Below are positions 18,988 through 28,660 of a stretch of 64,000 nucleotides of DNA, in pieces; position 1 is the stretch's first letter; each line of letters starts with the position of its first letter. The DNA is from Candidatus Gastranaerophilales bacterium (lineage in GTDB: Bacteria; Cyanobacteriota; Vampirovibrionia; Gastranaerophilales; Gastranaerophilaceae), in the NCBI GenBank assembly GCA_944325605.1, contig CALVAX010000004.1, forward strand, positions 1-64,000, written 5' to 3'. Position numbers and translations under genes: made by a program. The notes under the pieces were generated by a model. That model did not search any database. It was not told where the DNA came from and saw nothing but the letters and a program-made list of their open reading frames with translations.

Positions 18988-19314
18988 ACTAACATCTAGC
19001 CGATGTATAAGAGTGGACTTCGTCTGATTAAACTGCGGCATTTTTCAGATTTCGTTAAAAAGACATGTGCCGGCAAAAGCGCCAATACATGTCTTTTTTA
19101 AGATTTAACTTCTATTTATAAAAGCGGTTCTTACTAACATCTGGCCGATGTATAAGAGTGGACTTCGTCTGATTAAACTGCGGCATTTTTCAGATTTCGT
19201 TAAAAAGACATGTGCCGGCAAAAGCGCCAATACATGTCTTTTTTAAGATTTAACTTTTATTTATAAAAGCGGTTCTTACTAACATCTGGCCGATGTGTAA
19301 GAGTGGACTTCGTC
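18988..19314. repeat. 145-bp tandem duplication ending at the groEL stop
   Basis: Units start at 18988, 19133 and 19278 (spacing 145 and 145) with ACTAACATCT and the following GCCGATGT. The third is partial (about 37 bp) and runs into the groEL stop codon. Each full unit contains an AAAAAGACATGT/ACATGTCTTTTT hairpin (19057-19098 and 19202-19243). Unit differences are few, which suggests recent duplication. Confidence 0.85.
19202..19243 (-). terminator. Proximal terminator of groESL (copied at 19057-19098)
   Basis: AAAAAGACATGT/ACATGTCTTTTT 12-bp stem about 75 bases after the groEL stop. An identical hairpin follows 145 bases further on. Confidence 0.8.
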
Positions 19315-19316
19315 CA

Positions 19317-20987
<1,671 letters not shown>

Positions 20988-21087
20988 TTATAACTTTTAG
21001 ATTGTTTAAAGGTTTATATGTTGAACAGTTGAAAATATTTTGATTTTATTAACCATTCAGCCTTTAAACCGTAATCACTTCAACTAT

Positions 21088-21372
21088 TTACTCAATAATT
21101 GCCAGTGCATCTTTGATAGACAGAATTTTATATTCTGTTCCGTCCATTTTGATGTCAGTTCCGGCGTATTTAGCATAGAGAACAGTGTCACCTACTTTAA
21201 CGTCCATAGGTTCTCTTTCGCCTTTTTCGTTCATTTTGCCAAGACCAACGGCGACAACTTCACCTTTTTGCGGTTTTTCTTTAGCGCTGTCAGGAATAAA
21301 AATACCGCCTGAAGTTTGTTCGGTATCTTCAATAACTTTGATAACAATTCTGTCTGCTAAAGGTTTAATCAT
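21088..21372 (-). CDS. groES: Co-chaperonin GroES
   Basis: Lid of the GroEL chamber. [14 protein letters not shown] opens the beta-barrel, the mobile loop is [18 protein letters not shown] (about residues 18-35), and [16 protein letters not shown] follows. The 94 aa length is normal. The ribosome site AAGGAG lies 8 bases before the ATG at 21372. First gene of groES-groEL. Confidence 0.97.
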   Translation of the reverse strand: MIKPLADRIVIKVIEDTEQTSGGIFIPDSAKEKPQKGEVVAVGLGKMNEKGEREPMDVKVGDTVLYAKYAGTDIKMDGTEYKILSIKDALAIIE

Positions 21373-21408
21373 AATATTTTCTCCTTCTTTAACTAATCTG
21401 TCATTCTG

Positions 21409-21456
21409 AACTTGTTTCAGAAGCTTCTACAGCTCCTGAAATAAATTCAGGATGAC
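21409..21456. repeat. REP-like repeat upstream of groES
   Basis: GTCATTCTGAACTTGTTTCAG begins the unit and AATTCAGGATGAC ends it, giving an imperfect palindrome. It belongs to the same family as the copies at 29055, 43859 and elsewhere. Confidence 0.7.
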
Positions 21457-21495
21457 TTCTACAATATATTTATATAACGGATTTAAAAAATTATT

Positions 21496-21513
21496 AAAAA
21501 CCTTAAGGTTTTT
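21496..21513. promoter_or_regulatory. Perfect palindrome AAAAACCTTAAGGTTTTT
   Basis: An 18-bp perfect palindrome lies between the divergent groES and binding-protein genes, flanked by further T/A runs. With no loop bases it may be an operator. It could also be a weak bidirectional terminator. Confidence 0.4.
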
Positions 21514-21568
21514 TTAATTATTTAAAAAATTTAATAGCCGGTCTTGCTATAAACAAACTTTATTTTTA

Positions 21569-21583
21569 TGATATTCTAATCTT
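21569..21583 (+). promoter_or_regulatory. Extended -10 promoter of a leaderless gene
   Basis: TGA-TATTCT (21569-21577), six bases, then the ATG at 21584. There is no ribosome site. Confidence 0.45.
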
Positions 21584-23425
21584 ATGAAGAAATGGGTTTA
21601 TGTTGTTTTAGTCTTGGTATTTTGTGTTTTGTTTTTGAAAGCGTGCATAAAGCGCGACTATCCGGATAACGAGGAAGTGAGGAATTCCGTTCAAAAAGAA
21701 GTTGTCTACACGGAATTTCCCCCTTCACAAAAGACAGTAACGATTGACGGGGTTGACTATCTGCAATCGCAGGCGCCAATCGGAAAATTCGGCGGAGAAA
21801 TTCATGCCTCCACAATCGGCGAAGGCCCGAAAACTTTTAACCCGTTTAACTCCAAAGATAATATCTCCTCTTTAATGTCGGATATTATGTATGACGGGCT
21901 TTTGTCTACCGACGCAGAGACCGGCGAGCCGATTCCAAAACTTGCAAAATCTTTTGAGATAACAGGAAACGATTATATAATTCACCTCCGCCGCGGGGCA
22001 AAGTGGTCTGACGGAAAAGAAATTACGGCAGATGATGTTGTTTTTACATGGCAAAATATAATTTTTGACGGGTTCGGAAACACTTCAACACGGGATTCTC
22101 TGGTTATTGACGGCAAGCTTCCGGCTGTTGAAAAAATCGACAAATATACAGTAAAATTTTCAACTATACAACCTTTTGCGCCGTTTATCAGAATGCTTTC
22201 AACCTCAATTGCGCCGAAACATGTTTTCGAGCCGGCAGTCAAAAAAGGTAAAGATTATTTTTACACGTTTTTGTCAACCAACACAGACCCGAAAACTTTT
22301 GTAACCTCAGGCGCTTTCCGGCTTAAAGAATACGTGCCTGCCCAGCGTGTAGTGTTTGAACGTAATCCGGATTATTACATTATCAACAAAAACAACGAAA
22401 AACTTCCTTATCTTGACAAACTTATTTACTACATTGTCGGAGATTTGAATAATGAGGTCTTGAAGTTTGAAGGAGGAGAAATTGATGTTATAAATCTTCA
22501 AGGAGCAAATGTTGCAAGATTTAAGGAGCGCGAGGCACATTCGGATTACAAAATCTACAACCTCGGGCCAAACACCGGCACAATGTTTCTTTCAATGAAC
22601 CTTAACGACCGCAAAAACAAGGACGGTAAATTTTACGTAAGTCCGATGAAGCAGAAATGGTTCAGGGATGTAAATTTCAGGCTTGCCTGCGACTATGCGA
22701 TTGACAGAAAAAACATGGTTTTGAATATTGCAAACGGACTCGGCGAACCTCTTTACACAGCCGAAAGCCCGAATTCAATATTCTTAAACAAAGCCCTCAA
22801 GCCTTATCCGAGAGATGTTGAAAAATCAAAAGAATATCTGAAAAAATCAGGGTTTTACTGGGATAAAAAGGGGCATCTTCTGGACAAATACGGAAATCAC
22901 GTTGAATTTGACCTTTTAACCAACGCCGGAAACACCGAACGTGAAGCAATCGGGGTTATGGTAAAGCAGGATCTTGAAGATTTAGGGATGAAGGTCAATT
23001 TTAAACCCGTTGAATTCAACACTCTTGTCAATAAACTCGTCAATACTCTTGACTGGGATATGGTCATAATGGGTCTGACAGGAAGCCTGCTAGAGCCGAA
23101 CGGCGGCAAAAACGTCTGGATGTCTGACGGGACTTTACACATGTTCAACCAGCGGCTTGAAGGGGATGAAAACAGCCGCAGGTTTGACTGGGAAAAAGAA
23201 ATTGATGATGTTTACGTAAAAGGCGCGCTTGCAACAAGTTTTGAAGAACGTAAAAAATATTACGATGAATACCAGCGGATTGCATACGAACAGAAACCTT
23301 TTATTTACATTTATTCGCCGCTTATAATAACCGCGATAAGAACGAAGTTTAAAAATGTATATCCGTCGGCGCTGACAGGGGTTACGTACAATCTGGAGGA
23401 AATTTATATTGATAAAGGGCAATGA
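21584..23425 (+). CDS. Peptide ABC transporter substrate-binding lipoprotein (SBP family 5)
   Basis: Periplasmic binding protein for oligopeptides or related solutes. The signal peptide ends in a lipobox (LKAC, Cys at residue 21), so it is a lipoprotein. FNPFNSKDNISSLMSDIMYDGLLS and YIIHLRRGAKWSDGKEITADDVVFTW are the family 5 signature. VNFRLACDYAIDRKNMV comes later. At 613 aa it is longer than DppA and nearer the AppA/OppA-like group. It heads an operon with two permease genes. It appears to be leaderless, with an extended -10 just before the start. The 39-base gap to the first permease holds that gene's AGGAGAAA site. Confidence 0.92.
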   Translation: MKKWVYVVLVLVFCVLFLKACIKRDYPDNEEVRNSVQKEVVYTEFPPSQKTVTIDGVDYLQSQAPIGKFGGEIHASTIGEGPKTFNPFNSKDNISSLMSDIMYDGLLSTDAETGEPIPKLAKSFEITGNDYIIHLRRGAKWSDGKEITADDVVFTWQNIIFDGFGNTSTRDSLVIDGKLPAVEKIDKYTVKFSTIQPFAPFIRMLSTSIAPKHVFEPAVKKGKDYFYTFLSTNTDPKTFVTSGAFRLKEYVPAQRVVFERNPDYYIINKNNEKLPYLDKLIYYIVGDLNNEVLKFEGGEIDVINLQGANVARFKEREAHSDYKIYNLGPNTGTMFLSMNLNDRKNKDGKFYVSPMKQKWFRDVNFRLACDYAIDRKNMVLNIANGLGEPLYTAESPNSIFLNKALKPYPRDVEKSKEYLKKSGFYWDKKGHLLDKYGNHVEFDLLTNAGNTEREAIGVMVKQDLEDLGMKVNFKPVEFNTLVNKLVNTLDWDMVIMGLTGSLLEPNGGKNVWMSDGTLHMFNQRLEGDENSRRFDWEKEIDDVYVKGALATSFEERKKYYDEYQRIAYEQKPFIYIYSPLIITAIRTKFKNVYPSALTGVTYNLEEIYIDKGQ

Positions 23426-23464
23426 AAATAATAGTTTGCCGCAATTTTAATATCAGGAGAAAAA

Positions 23465-24445
23465 ATGCAAATTTTAATATATATATTAAAAAGAATACTT
23501 CAATCAATCCCGCTATTGATAATAGTTTCAATATTGAGCTTTTTTATCATAAGGCTTTCGCCGGTTGACCCGCTTGCGGAACTGCGCCTTAATCCTTCAG
23601 TTTCAAAAGAAACCCTTCAGAAAGAAACCGAACGCCTCGGACTTGACAAACCCATAATCGTTCAATACGGCAAATGGGCAAAATCATTTTTGCAAGGGGA
23701 TTTAGGAATAACTTCAAACGGCGAGCAGGTGAGTACTAAATTAAAGGAAAGAATACCGAACACACTTCTTCTTGCTGTTGTCGTAATTTTTATGACATGG
23801 ATTGTCGGAGTTCCTCTAGGGGTTCTTGCGGCATTAAAATGGAAGTCGCCGGCGGACAGAATTTTGACGGTTTTAACAAGTATCGGCATGGCAATTCCGT
23901 CGTTCTTTTTTGCGGTTTTGCTGCTTTTGTTTGCGGTAAAAACAGGCTGGTTTCCGGTCGGAGGGCTTACATCTTCAAACTTTGCGGAGATGTCATTCGG
24001 CGGAAAAGTTCTGGATATTACGCATCACCTTGTGCTTCCCGTAACTGTTTTGTTTACGATTTCTCTTGCAGGGCTTCAGCGGCAGATGAGGGCTAATCTT
24101 CTTGATGTTCTTGACAGCGATTATGTGAAATTTGCAAAAGCGAAAGGGCTTTCGGAATTCAAAGTCGTCTATAAACATGCTCTCAGAAATGCAATCAACC
24201 CGATGATTACACTTCTGGGGTTTGAATTTGCGGGACTTTTAAGCGGGGCTGCGCTGACAGAATACGTTTTTCAATATCCGGGACTGGGGCGTTTGATTTT
24301 GGAAGCCGTTTTAAGGTCAGACATAAATCTTGTTATGGCATCTTTGATGATGGGTGCAATTATGCTGATTCTAGGAAATTTAATCGCAGACATTCTTTTG
24401 ATTATCACAGACCCGAGAATAAGAGTTAAGGGAGGTGTTTCATGA
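23465..24445 (+). CDS. Peptide ABC transporter permease (DppB/OppB type)
   Basis: Inner-membrane channel half. The N-terminus (IYILKRILQSIPLLIIVSIL) and the periplasmic loop with LRLNPSVSKETLQKETERLG then LDKPI are classical for DppB. The EAA loop that docks the ATPase is DSDYVKFAKAKGLSEFKVVY (about residue 218). Six membrane segments, 326 aa. It overlaps the next gene by 4 bases (ATGA), so translation is coupled. Confidence 0.94.
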   Translation: MQILIYILKRILQSIPLLIIVSILSFFIIRLSPVDPLAELRLNPSVSKETLQKETERLGLDKPIIVQYGKWAKSFLQGDLGITSNGEQVSTKLKERIPNTLLLAVVVIFMTWIVGVPLGVLAALKWKSPADRILTVLTSIGMAIPSFFFAVLLLLFAVKTGWFPVGGLTSSNFAEMSFGGKVLDITHHLVLPVTVLFTISLAGLQRQMRANLLDVLDSDYVKFAKAKGLSEFKVVYKHALRNAINPMITLLGFEFAGLLSGAALTEYVFQYPGLGRLILEAVLRSDINLVMASLMMGAIMLILGNLIADILLIITDPRIRVKGGVS

Positions 24446-25509
24446 TAAAAGAAGTTCTGCAATCTCTCTGGAAAGACAAATTTGCCCGTGCCGCTCTGAT
24501 TGTTCTCGGAATAATTTATCTTGCTCTGTTTTTTGCGGATTTTATTGCACCTTATACAAAAGATTTTTCGGATAGAACAATGGCTTATGTGCCGCCGTCT
24601 AAAATCTTCACGATTGACGAGAACGGGAAACTGTCCAAACCTTACACCTACAACTACCGCCGTGATTTTGACGGTGAAAATTTGAGGATTGTTTATTCGC
24701 TTGACAGAAGCCAAAAACATTATATAAAATTCTTTGCGCAGGGAGAACCCTACAAATTTTTAGGGCTTATTCCGATGAAGCGCCATCTTGTAACAACAGA
24801 TGAGAACGGAAGATTGTTTTTGCTCGGAACCGACATTAACGGGCGGGATGTTTTTTCGCGCCTGATTTTCGGCGGAAGAATATCAATGACAATAGGATTT
24901 CTGGCACTTTTTGTGCTTTTTCCGATAGGGCTTTTGTACGGCGGAATTTCAGGATACTTCGGCGGCAAAGTCGATACTGCGATGATGAGATTTGCAGAAG
25001 CCGTTATGTCAATCCCGAGCTTTTATCTTTTGATAATACTTGCGTCAGTCTTGCCCTCAGGAATGACGAGTGTACAAAGGTTTATGCTGATTGTAATAAT
25101 CCTTGCACTTGTCGGCTGGGCAGGATTTGCAAGGGTTGTAAGAGGTATGGTGCTGTCAGTTAAAAATCAGGAATTTGTTCAGGCTGCACGCTCAATCGGA
25201 CAGTCAAGACTCGGGATTATCATAAAACACATCCTTCCGCAGACAACGAGTTTTGTAATCGTTGCAATGACCCTATCCGTACCGTCTTATATTCTGTCAG
25301 AATCCGGCTTAAGTTTTCTGGGTCTCGGAATTCAGCAGCCTGATGCAAGCTGGGGAAATATGCTTAAAGAAGCGCAGGAATTCACTAACATAATCTCCCG
25401 TCCGTGGCTTTTGACACCCGGATTTTTAATTTTTGTTGCGGTGTTGGCATTTAACCTTATCGGTGATACAATAAGAGATGTTCTTGACCCGAAAAATAAG
25501 GTTAGATAA
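24442..25509 (+). CDS. Peptide ABC transporter permease (DppC/OppC type)
   Basis: Second channel half. The OppC N-terminal domain has one helix followed by an extended insert of about 80 residues before the core (YVPPSKIFTIDENGK...). Then come LGTDINGRDVFSRLIFGGR and the EAA loop NQEFVQAARSIGQSRLGIII (about 233). The C-terminal SESGLSFLGLGIQQPDASWG is diagnostic. At 355 aa it is longer than E. coli DppC because of the insert. It ends with TAATG, sharing bases with the mgtC start. No ATPase subunits follow, so they must come from elsewhere. Confidence 0.93.
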   Translation: MIKEVLQSLWKDKFARAALIVLGIIYLALFFADFIAPYTKDFSDRTMAYVPPSKIFTIDENGKLSKPYTYNYRRDFDGENLRIVYSLDRSQKHYIKFFAQGEPYKFLGLIPMKRHLVTTDENGRLFLLGTDINGRDVFSRLIFGGRISMTIGFLALFVLFPIGLLYGGISGYFGGKVDTAMMRFAEAVMSIPSFYLLIILASVLPSGMTSVQRFMLIVIILALVGWAGFARVVRGMVLSVKNQEFVQAARSIGQSRLGIIIKHILPQTTSFVIVAMTLSVPSYILSESGLSFLGLGIQQPDASWGNMLKEAQEFTNIISRPWLLTPGFLIFVAVLAFNLIGDTIRDVLDPKNKVR

Positions 25510-26231
25510 TGCTGGAGATATTCGGACAGTTATTTGATTACAATATAATAGAAAGAGTTTTGTCAGCAGTGCTTTTAGGCTTTGCGATAGGCCTTGAGCG
25601 TGAAATGACAAACAAATACGCAGGACTCCGCACAAACATTCTTGTGTGTGTCGGGGCGTGTGTTTTTACAATAATTTCGATTTACGGATTTCCTGAAGTG
25701 TCGGTAACAGGTGACGAACTCGGAACCCGTGATACCGCACGTGTTGCAGCACAGGTATTAACCGGCATTGGTTTTATCGGCGGCGGAACGGTTTTAAGAC
25801 ACGGAGCTAACGTTTTTGGCCTTACAACAGCCGCAACTCTCTGGGTTTCAGCCGCAATCGGGATGGCATGCGGAACCGGAATGTACGGACTTGCAATTAT
25901 TTCAACCATCGCTGCCATCATTGTACTTGTTTCAATCAGAATCTTTGAAAAAGATATTCTAACGAACAGTACGAAAAATAAAAAGCGTATCCGGATTAAA
26001 CTTGCCTGTGTAAGTGAAAATGTTGAAGATATTTATAACTACATAATTGACAACTTCCCGCAAATCGTAGAAATTAATAAAAAACAAAGCAATAAATTTG
26101 ATAACTGTACAAATATTTCGTTTACTGCAGATGTTTTAAGAAAACGTCCTGTTCAAAAATTGTATAAAGATTTTGAAAATCTTACAGGTATTGAATCAAT
26201 TACCATTTTAGAACCGGATGAACTGGCATAA
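25509..26231 (+). CDS. MgtC/SapB family membrane protein
   Basis: Member of the MgtC family, linked in other bacteria to magnesium limitation and control of ATP synthase. The hallmark AIGLEREMTNKYAGLRTNIL (about residues 19-38), the DTARVAAQVLTGIGFIGGGT (about 76-95) and TTAATLWVSAAIGMACG are all present. Four to five membrane helices are followed by a cytoplasmic ACT-like domain (about 155-240). The ATG at 25509 overlaps the permease stop, so it is translationally coupled to the transporter operon. The functional reason for the pairing is unknown. Confidence 0.92.
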   Translation: MLEIFGQLFDYNIIERVLSAVLLGFAIGLEREMTNKYAGLRTNILVCVGACVFTIISIYGFPEVSVTGDELGTRDTARVAAQVLTGIGFIGGGTVLRHGANVFGLTTAATLWVSAAIGMACGTGMYGLAIISTIAAIIVLVSIRIFEKDILTNSTKNKKRIRIKLACVSENVEDIYNYIIDNFPQIVEINKKQSNKFDNCTNISFTADVLRKRPVQKLYKDFENLTGIESITILEPDELA

Positions 26232-26232
26232 A

Positions 26233-26245
26233 TTTTGTAACAAAA
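26233..26245. promoter_or_regulatory. Palindrome TTTTGTAACAAAA
   Basis: A perfect 13-bp palindrome directly after the mgtC stop and 24 bases before the sigma-28-like -35 box of the next gene. Identical to 12179-12191. Confidence 0.5.
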
Positions 26246-26268
26246 TGTAAAGAGAATTCTTAAATAAT

Positions 26269-26296
26269 TAAAGATTTCATTTCCAAATGTCGTAGA
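26269..26296 (+). promoter_or_regulatory. Sigma-28-like promoter (first ASQARLL paralog)
   Basis: TAAAGATT (26269-26276), a 12-base spacer, then GTCGTAGA (26289-26296), 43 bases before the ATG. It resembles the flagellar sigma-28 consensus TAAA-N15-GCCGATAA with one extra spacer base. The paralog at 29479 has the same boxes at the same spacing. Confidence 0.5.
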
Positions 26297-26339
26297 TACA
26301 AATATAAAAGTTACGAACGAAGAAAGGACCGCACGACAT

Positions 26340-27464
26340 ATGGGAATGTCAGCTTCACAGGCAAGATTGCTGAGTATTACGGCACGACTGACCGATAACG
26401 AAAATTCGGGTCAGGACATTTCTTATGCTAAAATTCAACTGGCAGATAAGATGGATCAGTTGAACAACGATTATTTAGCGGCTCTTGATGCGACAAAATT
26501 AACCGTTCTAACAGGTTTTAACGACTCCGAGGAAGTTTATACAGATATTTCTTACGGACTTATGACAGGCTACAACACAGTTGCGGCAGGTAAACAATAC
26601 GTGGTTACAAATAAAGACGGAAAAGTTCTTGTAACTGCCGAAATCGCAAAAGCCTACGAATCAGGCAACGGCGATTTGAACAAATTTCTGGCAGCCCTCG
26701 GGTATTCGATGGCCGATATTGATATCACTAAAAATACCGAAGGCGCTGAAGATTCAGATGAAGACAAGCTTATAACAAAACAAAAAATCCATGATGCATG
26801 GGACGTATATTTGACATCTGTAGGTCTGGAATTTGAGGACGAAGAACACGGACTTGAATTCGGATATACAACCCTTGGAGATGGATACTTCAACGGTTAT
26901 GCAACCTACACCTACAACGGTGAAACCGTACCCTTGAACTATGAAGGAACCACTGAAGAACAACGTCACAATTATGACTATGCTTTAGCTTTAACCGAAG
27001 CATATTACGGAGATTCAAACTCTGCGACAGACCTCAAAACTGCCGCAAAACCCGAAAATGACGGTTATATTCAATATTTAACAAATATTTTCCAGCGTAT
27101 TCAGCAGACAGGCTATTATACAGAGGCTGATCCGAACATGACAATCAAAGATAATACCTGGTTTGAAGAACAATTACGCAAAGGCGAATTACAGCTTGAA
27201 TACTACTCAACAAGCGAAAAGAAATTCGTTTCAACTTCTATTTCGGAAGACACAAACATTCAGGAAGTTGAAGACGAAAGAGAAATTGCAATTATTGAAC
27301 AAAAATACAAAAATGACCTTCAAAAAGTCGAACAACTGGACAACAAATACGACCTTGAACTTCAGAAACTTGATTCAGAACATAATGCGCTACAGACAGA
27401 ATACGATTCCGTCAAAAACGTAATAGAAAAGAACGTAGAAAAAACATTCAACGTATTTTCATAA
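26340..27464 (+). CDS. Unknown ASQARLL-family protein, coiled-coil ends (374 aa)
   Basis: Not recognised by name. The N-terminal MGMSASQARLLSITARLTD and about 40 further residues form a helix. The C-terminal 80 residues (EQKYKNDLQKVEQLDNKYDL, then SVKNVIEKNVEKTF) form a second long helix with heptad spacing. Between them lies an acidic, Tyr/Asp/Gly-rich globular middle. Both ends closely match the protein at 29479-31197 while the middles differ in length. This end-conserved, middle-variable plan, the lack of a signal peptide and the sigma-28-like promoter suggest a flagellar or type III exported protein. That is an inference. GAAAGGA lies 11 bases before the ATG. Two hairpins follow the gene. 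Confidence 0.85.
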   Translation: MGMSASQARLLSITARLTDNENSGQDISYAKIQLADKMDQLNNDYLAALDATKLTVLTGFNDSEEVYTDISYGLMTGYNTVAAGKQYVVTNKDGKVLVTAEIAKAYESGNGDLNKFLAALGYSMADIDITKNTEGAEDSDEDKLITKQKIHDAWDVYLTSVGLEFEDEEHGLEFGYTTLGDGYFNGYATYTYNGETVPLNYEGTTEEQRHNYDYALALTEAYYGDSNSATDLKTAAKPENDGYIQYLTNIFQRIQQTGYYTEADPNMTIKDNTWFEEQLRKGELQLEYYSTSEKKFVSTSISEDTNIQEVEDEREIAIIEQKYKNDLQKVEQLDNKYDLELQKLDSEHNALQTEYDSVKNVIEKNVEKTFNVFS

Positions 27465-27479
27465 AAAATACAAAATACC

Positions 27480-27500
27480 CCCTTGTGCCCTCACAAGGAA
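27480..27500 (+). terminator. Hairpin directly after the 374-aa gene
   Basis: CCTTGTG-ccct-CACAAGG with no T-run. Either a weak terminator or an RNA-stabilising hairpin upstream of the stronger one at 27565. Confidence 0.45.
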
Positions 27501-27564
27501 AATTTGTAATACTTTAAATCAAATAAATAACATAATATTTCCCTAATTTCGTAACTATTCCCTG

Positions 27565-27590
27565 CCGCTTTTCTGTAAAAAGCGGTTTTT
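27565..27590 (+). terminator. Rho-independent terminator before trpS
   Basis: CCGCTTTT-ctgta-AAAAGCGG followed by TTTTT ends the 374-aa gene transcript. It is followed by the trpS promoter (TGT-TATAAT at 27624-27632). Confidence 0.85.
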
Positions 27591-27623
27591 GTTATGCAAA
27601 ATTTATTCAGTTCCGGAATTTTT

Positions 27624-27632
27624 TGTTATAAT
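27624..27632 (+). promoter_or_regulatory. trpS promoter, extended -10
   Basis: TGT-TATAAT, 27 bases before the trpS start, leaving room for the ribosome site GAAAGGACG. Confidence 0.6.
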
Positions 27633-27658
27633 AAAGTGCGTAGAAAGGACGTGGAAAT

Positions 27659-28660
27659 ATGAATAAAAGAATTGTATCCGGCATGCGGCCGACAGGAAAA
27701 CTTCATCTTGGACATTATCTTGGAGTAATCCAGAACTGGGTTGAACTTCAAAAGAAATATGAAAGTTTCTTCTTTGTCGCAGACTGGCACGCCCTGACTA
27801 CAAAATACGACAAGACAGAAACCTTAAGAAATGACGTACTTGATGTTGTAATAGACTGGCTGAGCTGCGGAATTGATCCGGAAGTTTCGACAATATATGT
27901 CCAGTCGCTTGTGCCTGAGATTGCGGAGCTGAATGTATATCTTGGCATGATTACCCCGCAAAACTGGGTGGAACGTGACCCTTGCCTGAAAGATATGGCA
28001 AAAATTCTCCGCACCAAAGAAGGAGCAAATTCTCAAATAAGTTACGGGCTTATGGGGTATCCGGTATTAATGAGCGCAGATATTATGATGTTTAATTCTT
28101 CATACGTACCTGTCGGAATTGATCAGGTTGCGCATATAGAGATTACAAGAGATATCGCAAGGAGATTTAACAACATTTACAAATGCGACTTCTTCAATGA
28201 GCCTGAACCTCTTCTGAACCATTGCTCGCTAATCTGCGGACTTGACGGCAACAAAATGGGCAAATCTTTCCAGAACGATATAAAGATTTCAGACACAGCG
28301 GAAGTTACGGCTAAAAAGATTATGACGGCAATCACAGACAGAAGCCGTATGAGAAAAGACGACCCCGGACATCCGGATGAGTGCGAAGTAGCATTCAAAT
28401 ACTGGAAAATTTTCGGCGCTGAAGATGAGATTGAAACAGTTAAATGCGAATGTGAAAAAGGCTTAAGAGGATGTGCAGACTGCAAACGCCAGCTAGCTTC
28501 CGTAATCAACGAAAAAATGGCTCCTATACGGGAAAAAAGAGCTTACTATGAAGCACATCCTGAAGTTGTACATAAAATAATAAAAGAAGGTTCTGAAAAA
28601 GCAAGAGCCGAAGCGCAGAAAGTATTAAAAGAAGTCAGACGCCTTGTTAATATGTACTAA
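27659..28660 (+). CDS. trpS: Tryptophanyl-tRNA synthetase
   Basis: Charges tRNA-Trp. The class Ic signature appears as GMRPTGKLHLGHYLG (residues 8-22, HIGH variant HLGH) and GNKMGKSFQND (about 200, KMSKS variant). The tryptophan pocket region is LMGYPVLMSADIMMFN. It has 333 aa, with a Cys-rich insert near 263-278 (CECEKGLRGCADCKRQ) that looks able to bind a metal, as in some bacterial TrpRS. It is transcribed alone, between the two ASQARLL paralogs, and no terminator was seen after it. Confidence 0.96.
   Translation: MNKRIVSGMRPTGKLHLGHYLGVIQNWVELQKKYESFFFVADWHALTTKYDKTETLRNDVLDVVIDWLSCGIDPEVSTIYVQSLVPEIAELNVYLGMITPQNWVERDPCLKDMAKILRTKEGANSQISYGLMGYPVLMSADIMMFNSSYVPVGIDQVAHIEITRDIARRFNNIYKCDFFNEPEPLLNHCSLICGLDGNKMGKSFQNDIKISDTAEVTAKKIMTAITDRSRMRKDDPGHPDECEVAFKYWKIFGAEDEIETVKCECEKGLRGCADCKRQLASVINEKMAPIREKRAYYEAHPEVVHKIIKEGSEKARAEAQKVLKEVRRLVNMY

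Larger units (their letters stand above)
18560..19316. repeat. Repeat island with stacked terminators between cysK and groEL
   Basis: No gene is supported. It holds a strong terminator for cysK (18618-18659), a structured repeat with an 11-bp stem GTACTTTCTTG/CAAGAAAGTAC (18722-18749) extending to about 18892, a terminator hairpin at 18914-18954, and a 145-bp tandem duplication (from 18988). Each full duplicated unit carries another terminator hairpin for the groEL strand. Confidence 0.85.

Noticed and set aside
18853-19041. Open frames reading HRLDVSNGTL...HTDCVMQEVCL, here and at 9835-10143
   Set aside because: They lie wholly in the duplicated 3'-end element and terminator. They start in unrelated places, lack ribosome sites and overlap nrdJ in one case. 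Reported as a repeat, not as a gene.
18988-19314. CRISPR array
   Set aside because: The repeats are 145 bp, directly adjacent and without variable spacers. There are no cas genes.
21373-21583. CIRCE heat-shock operator upstream of groES
   Set aside because: No TTAGCACTC-N9-GAGTGCTAA-like inverted repeat is present.
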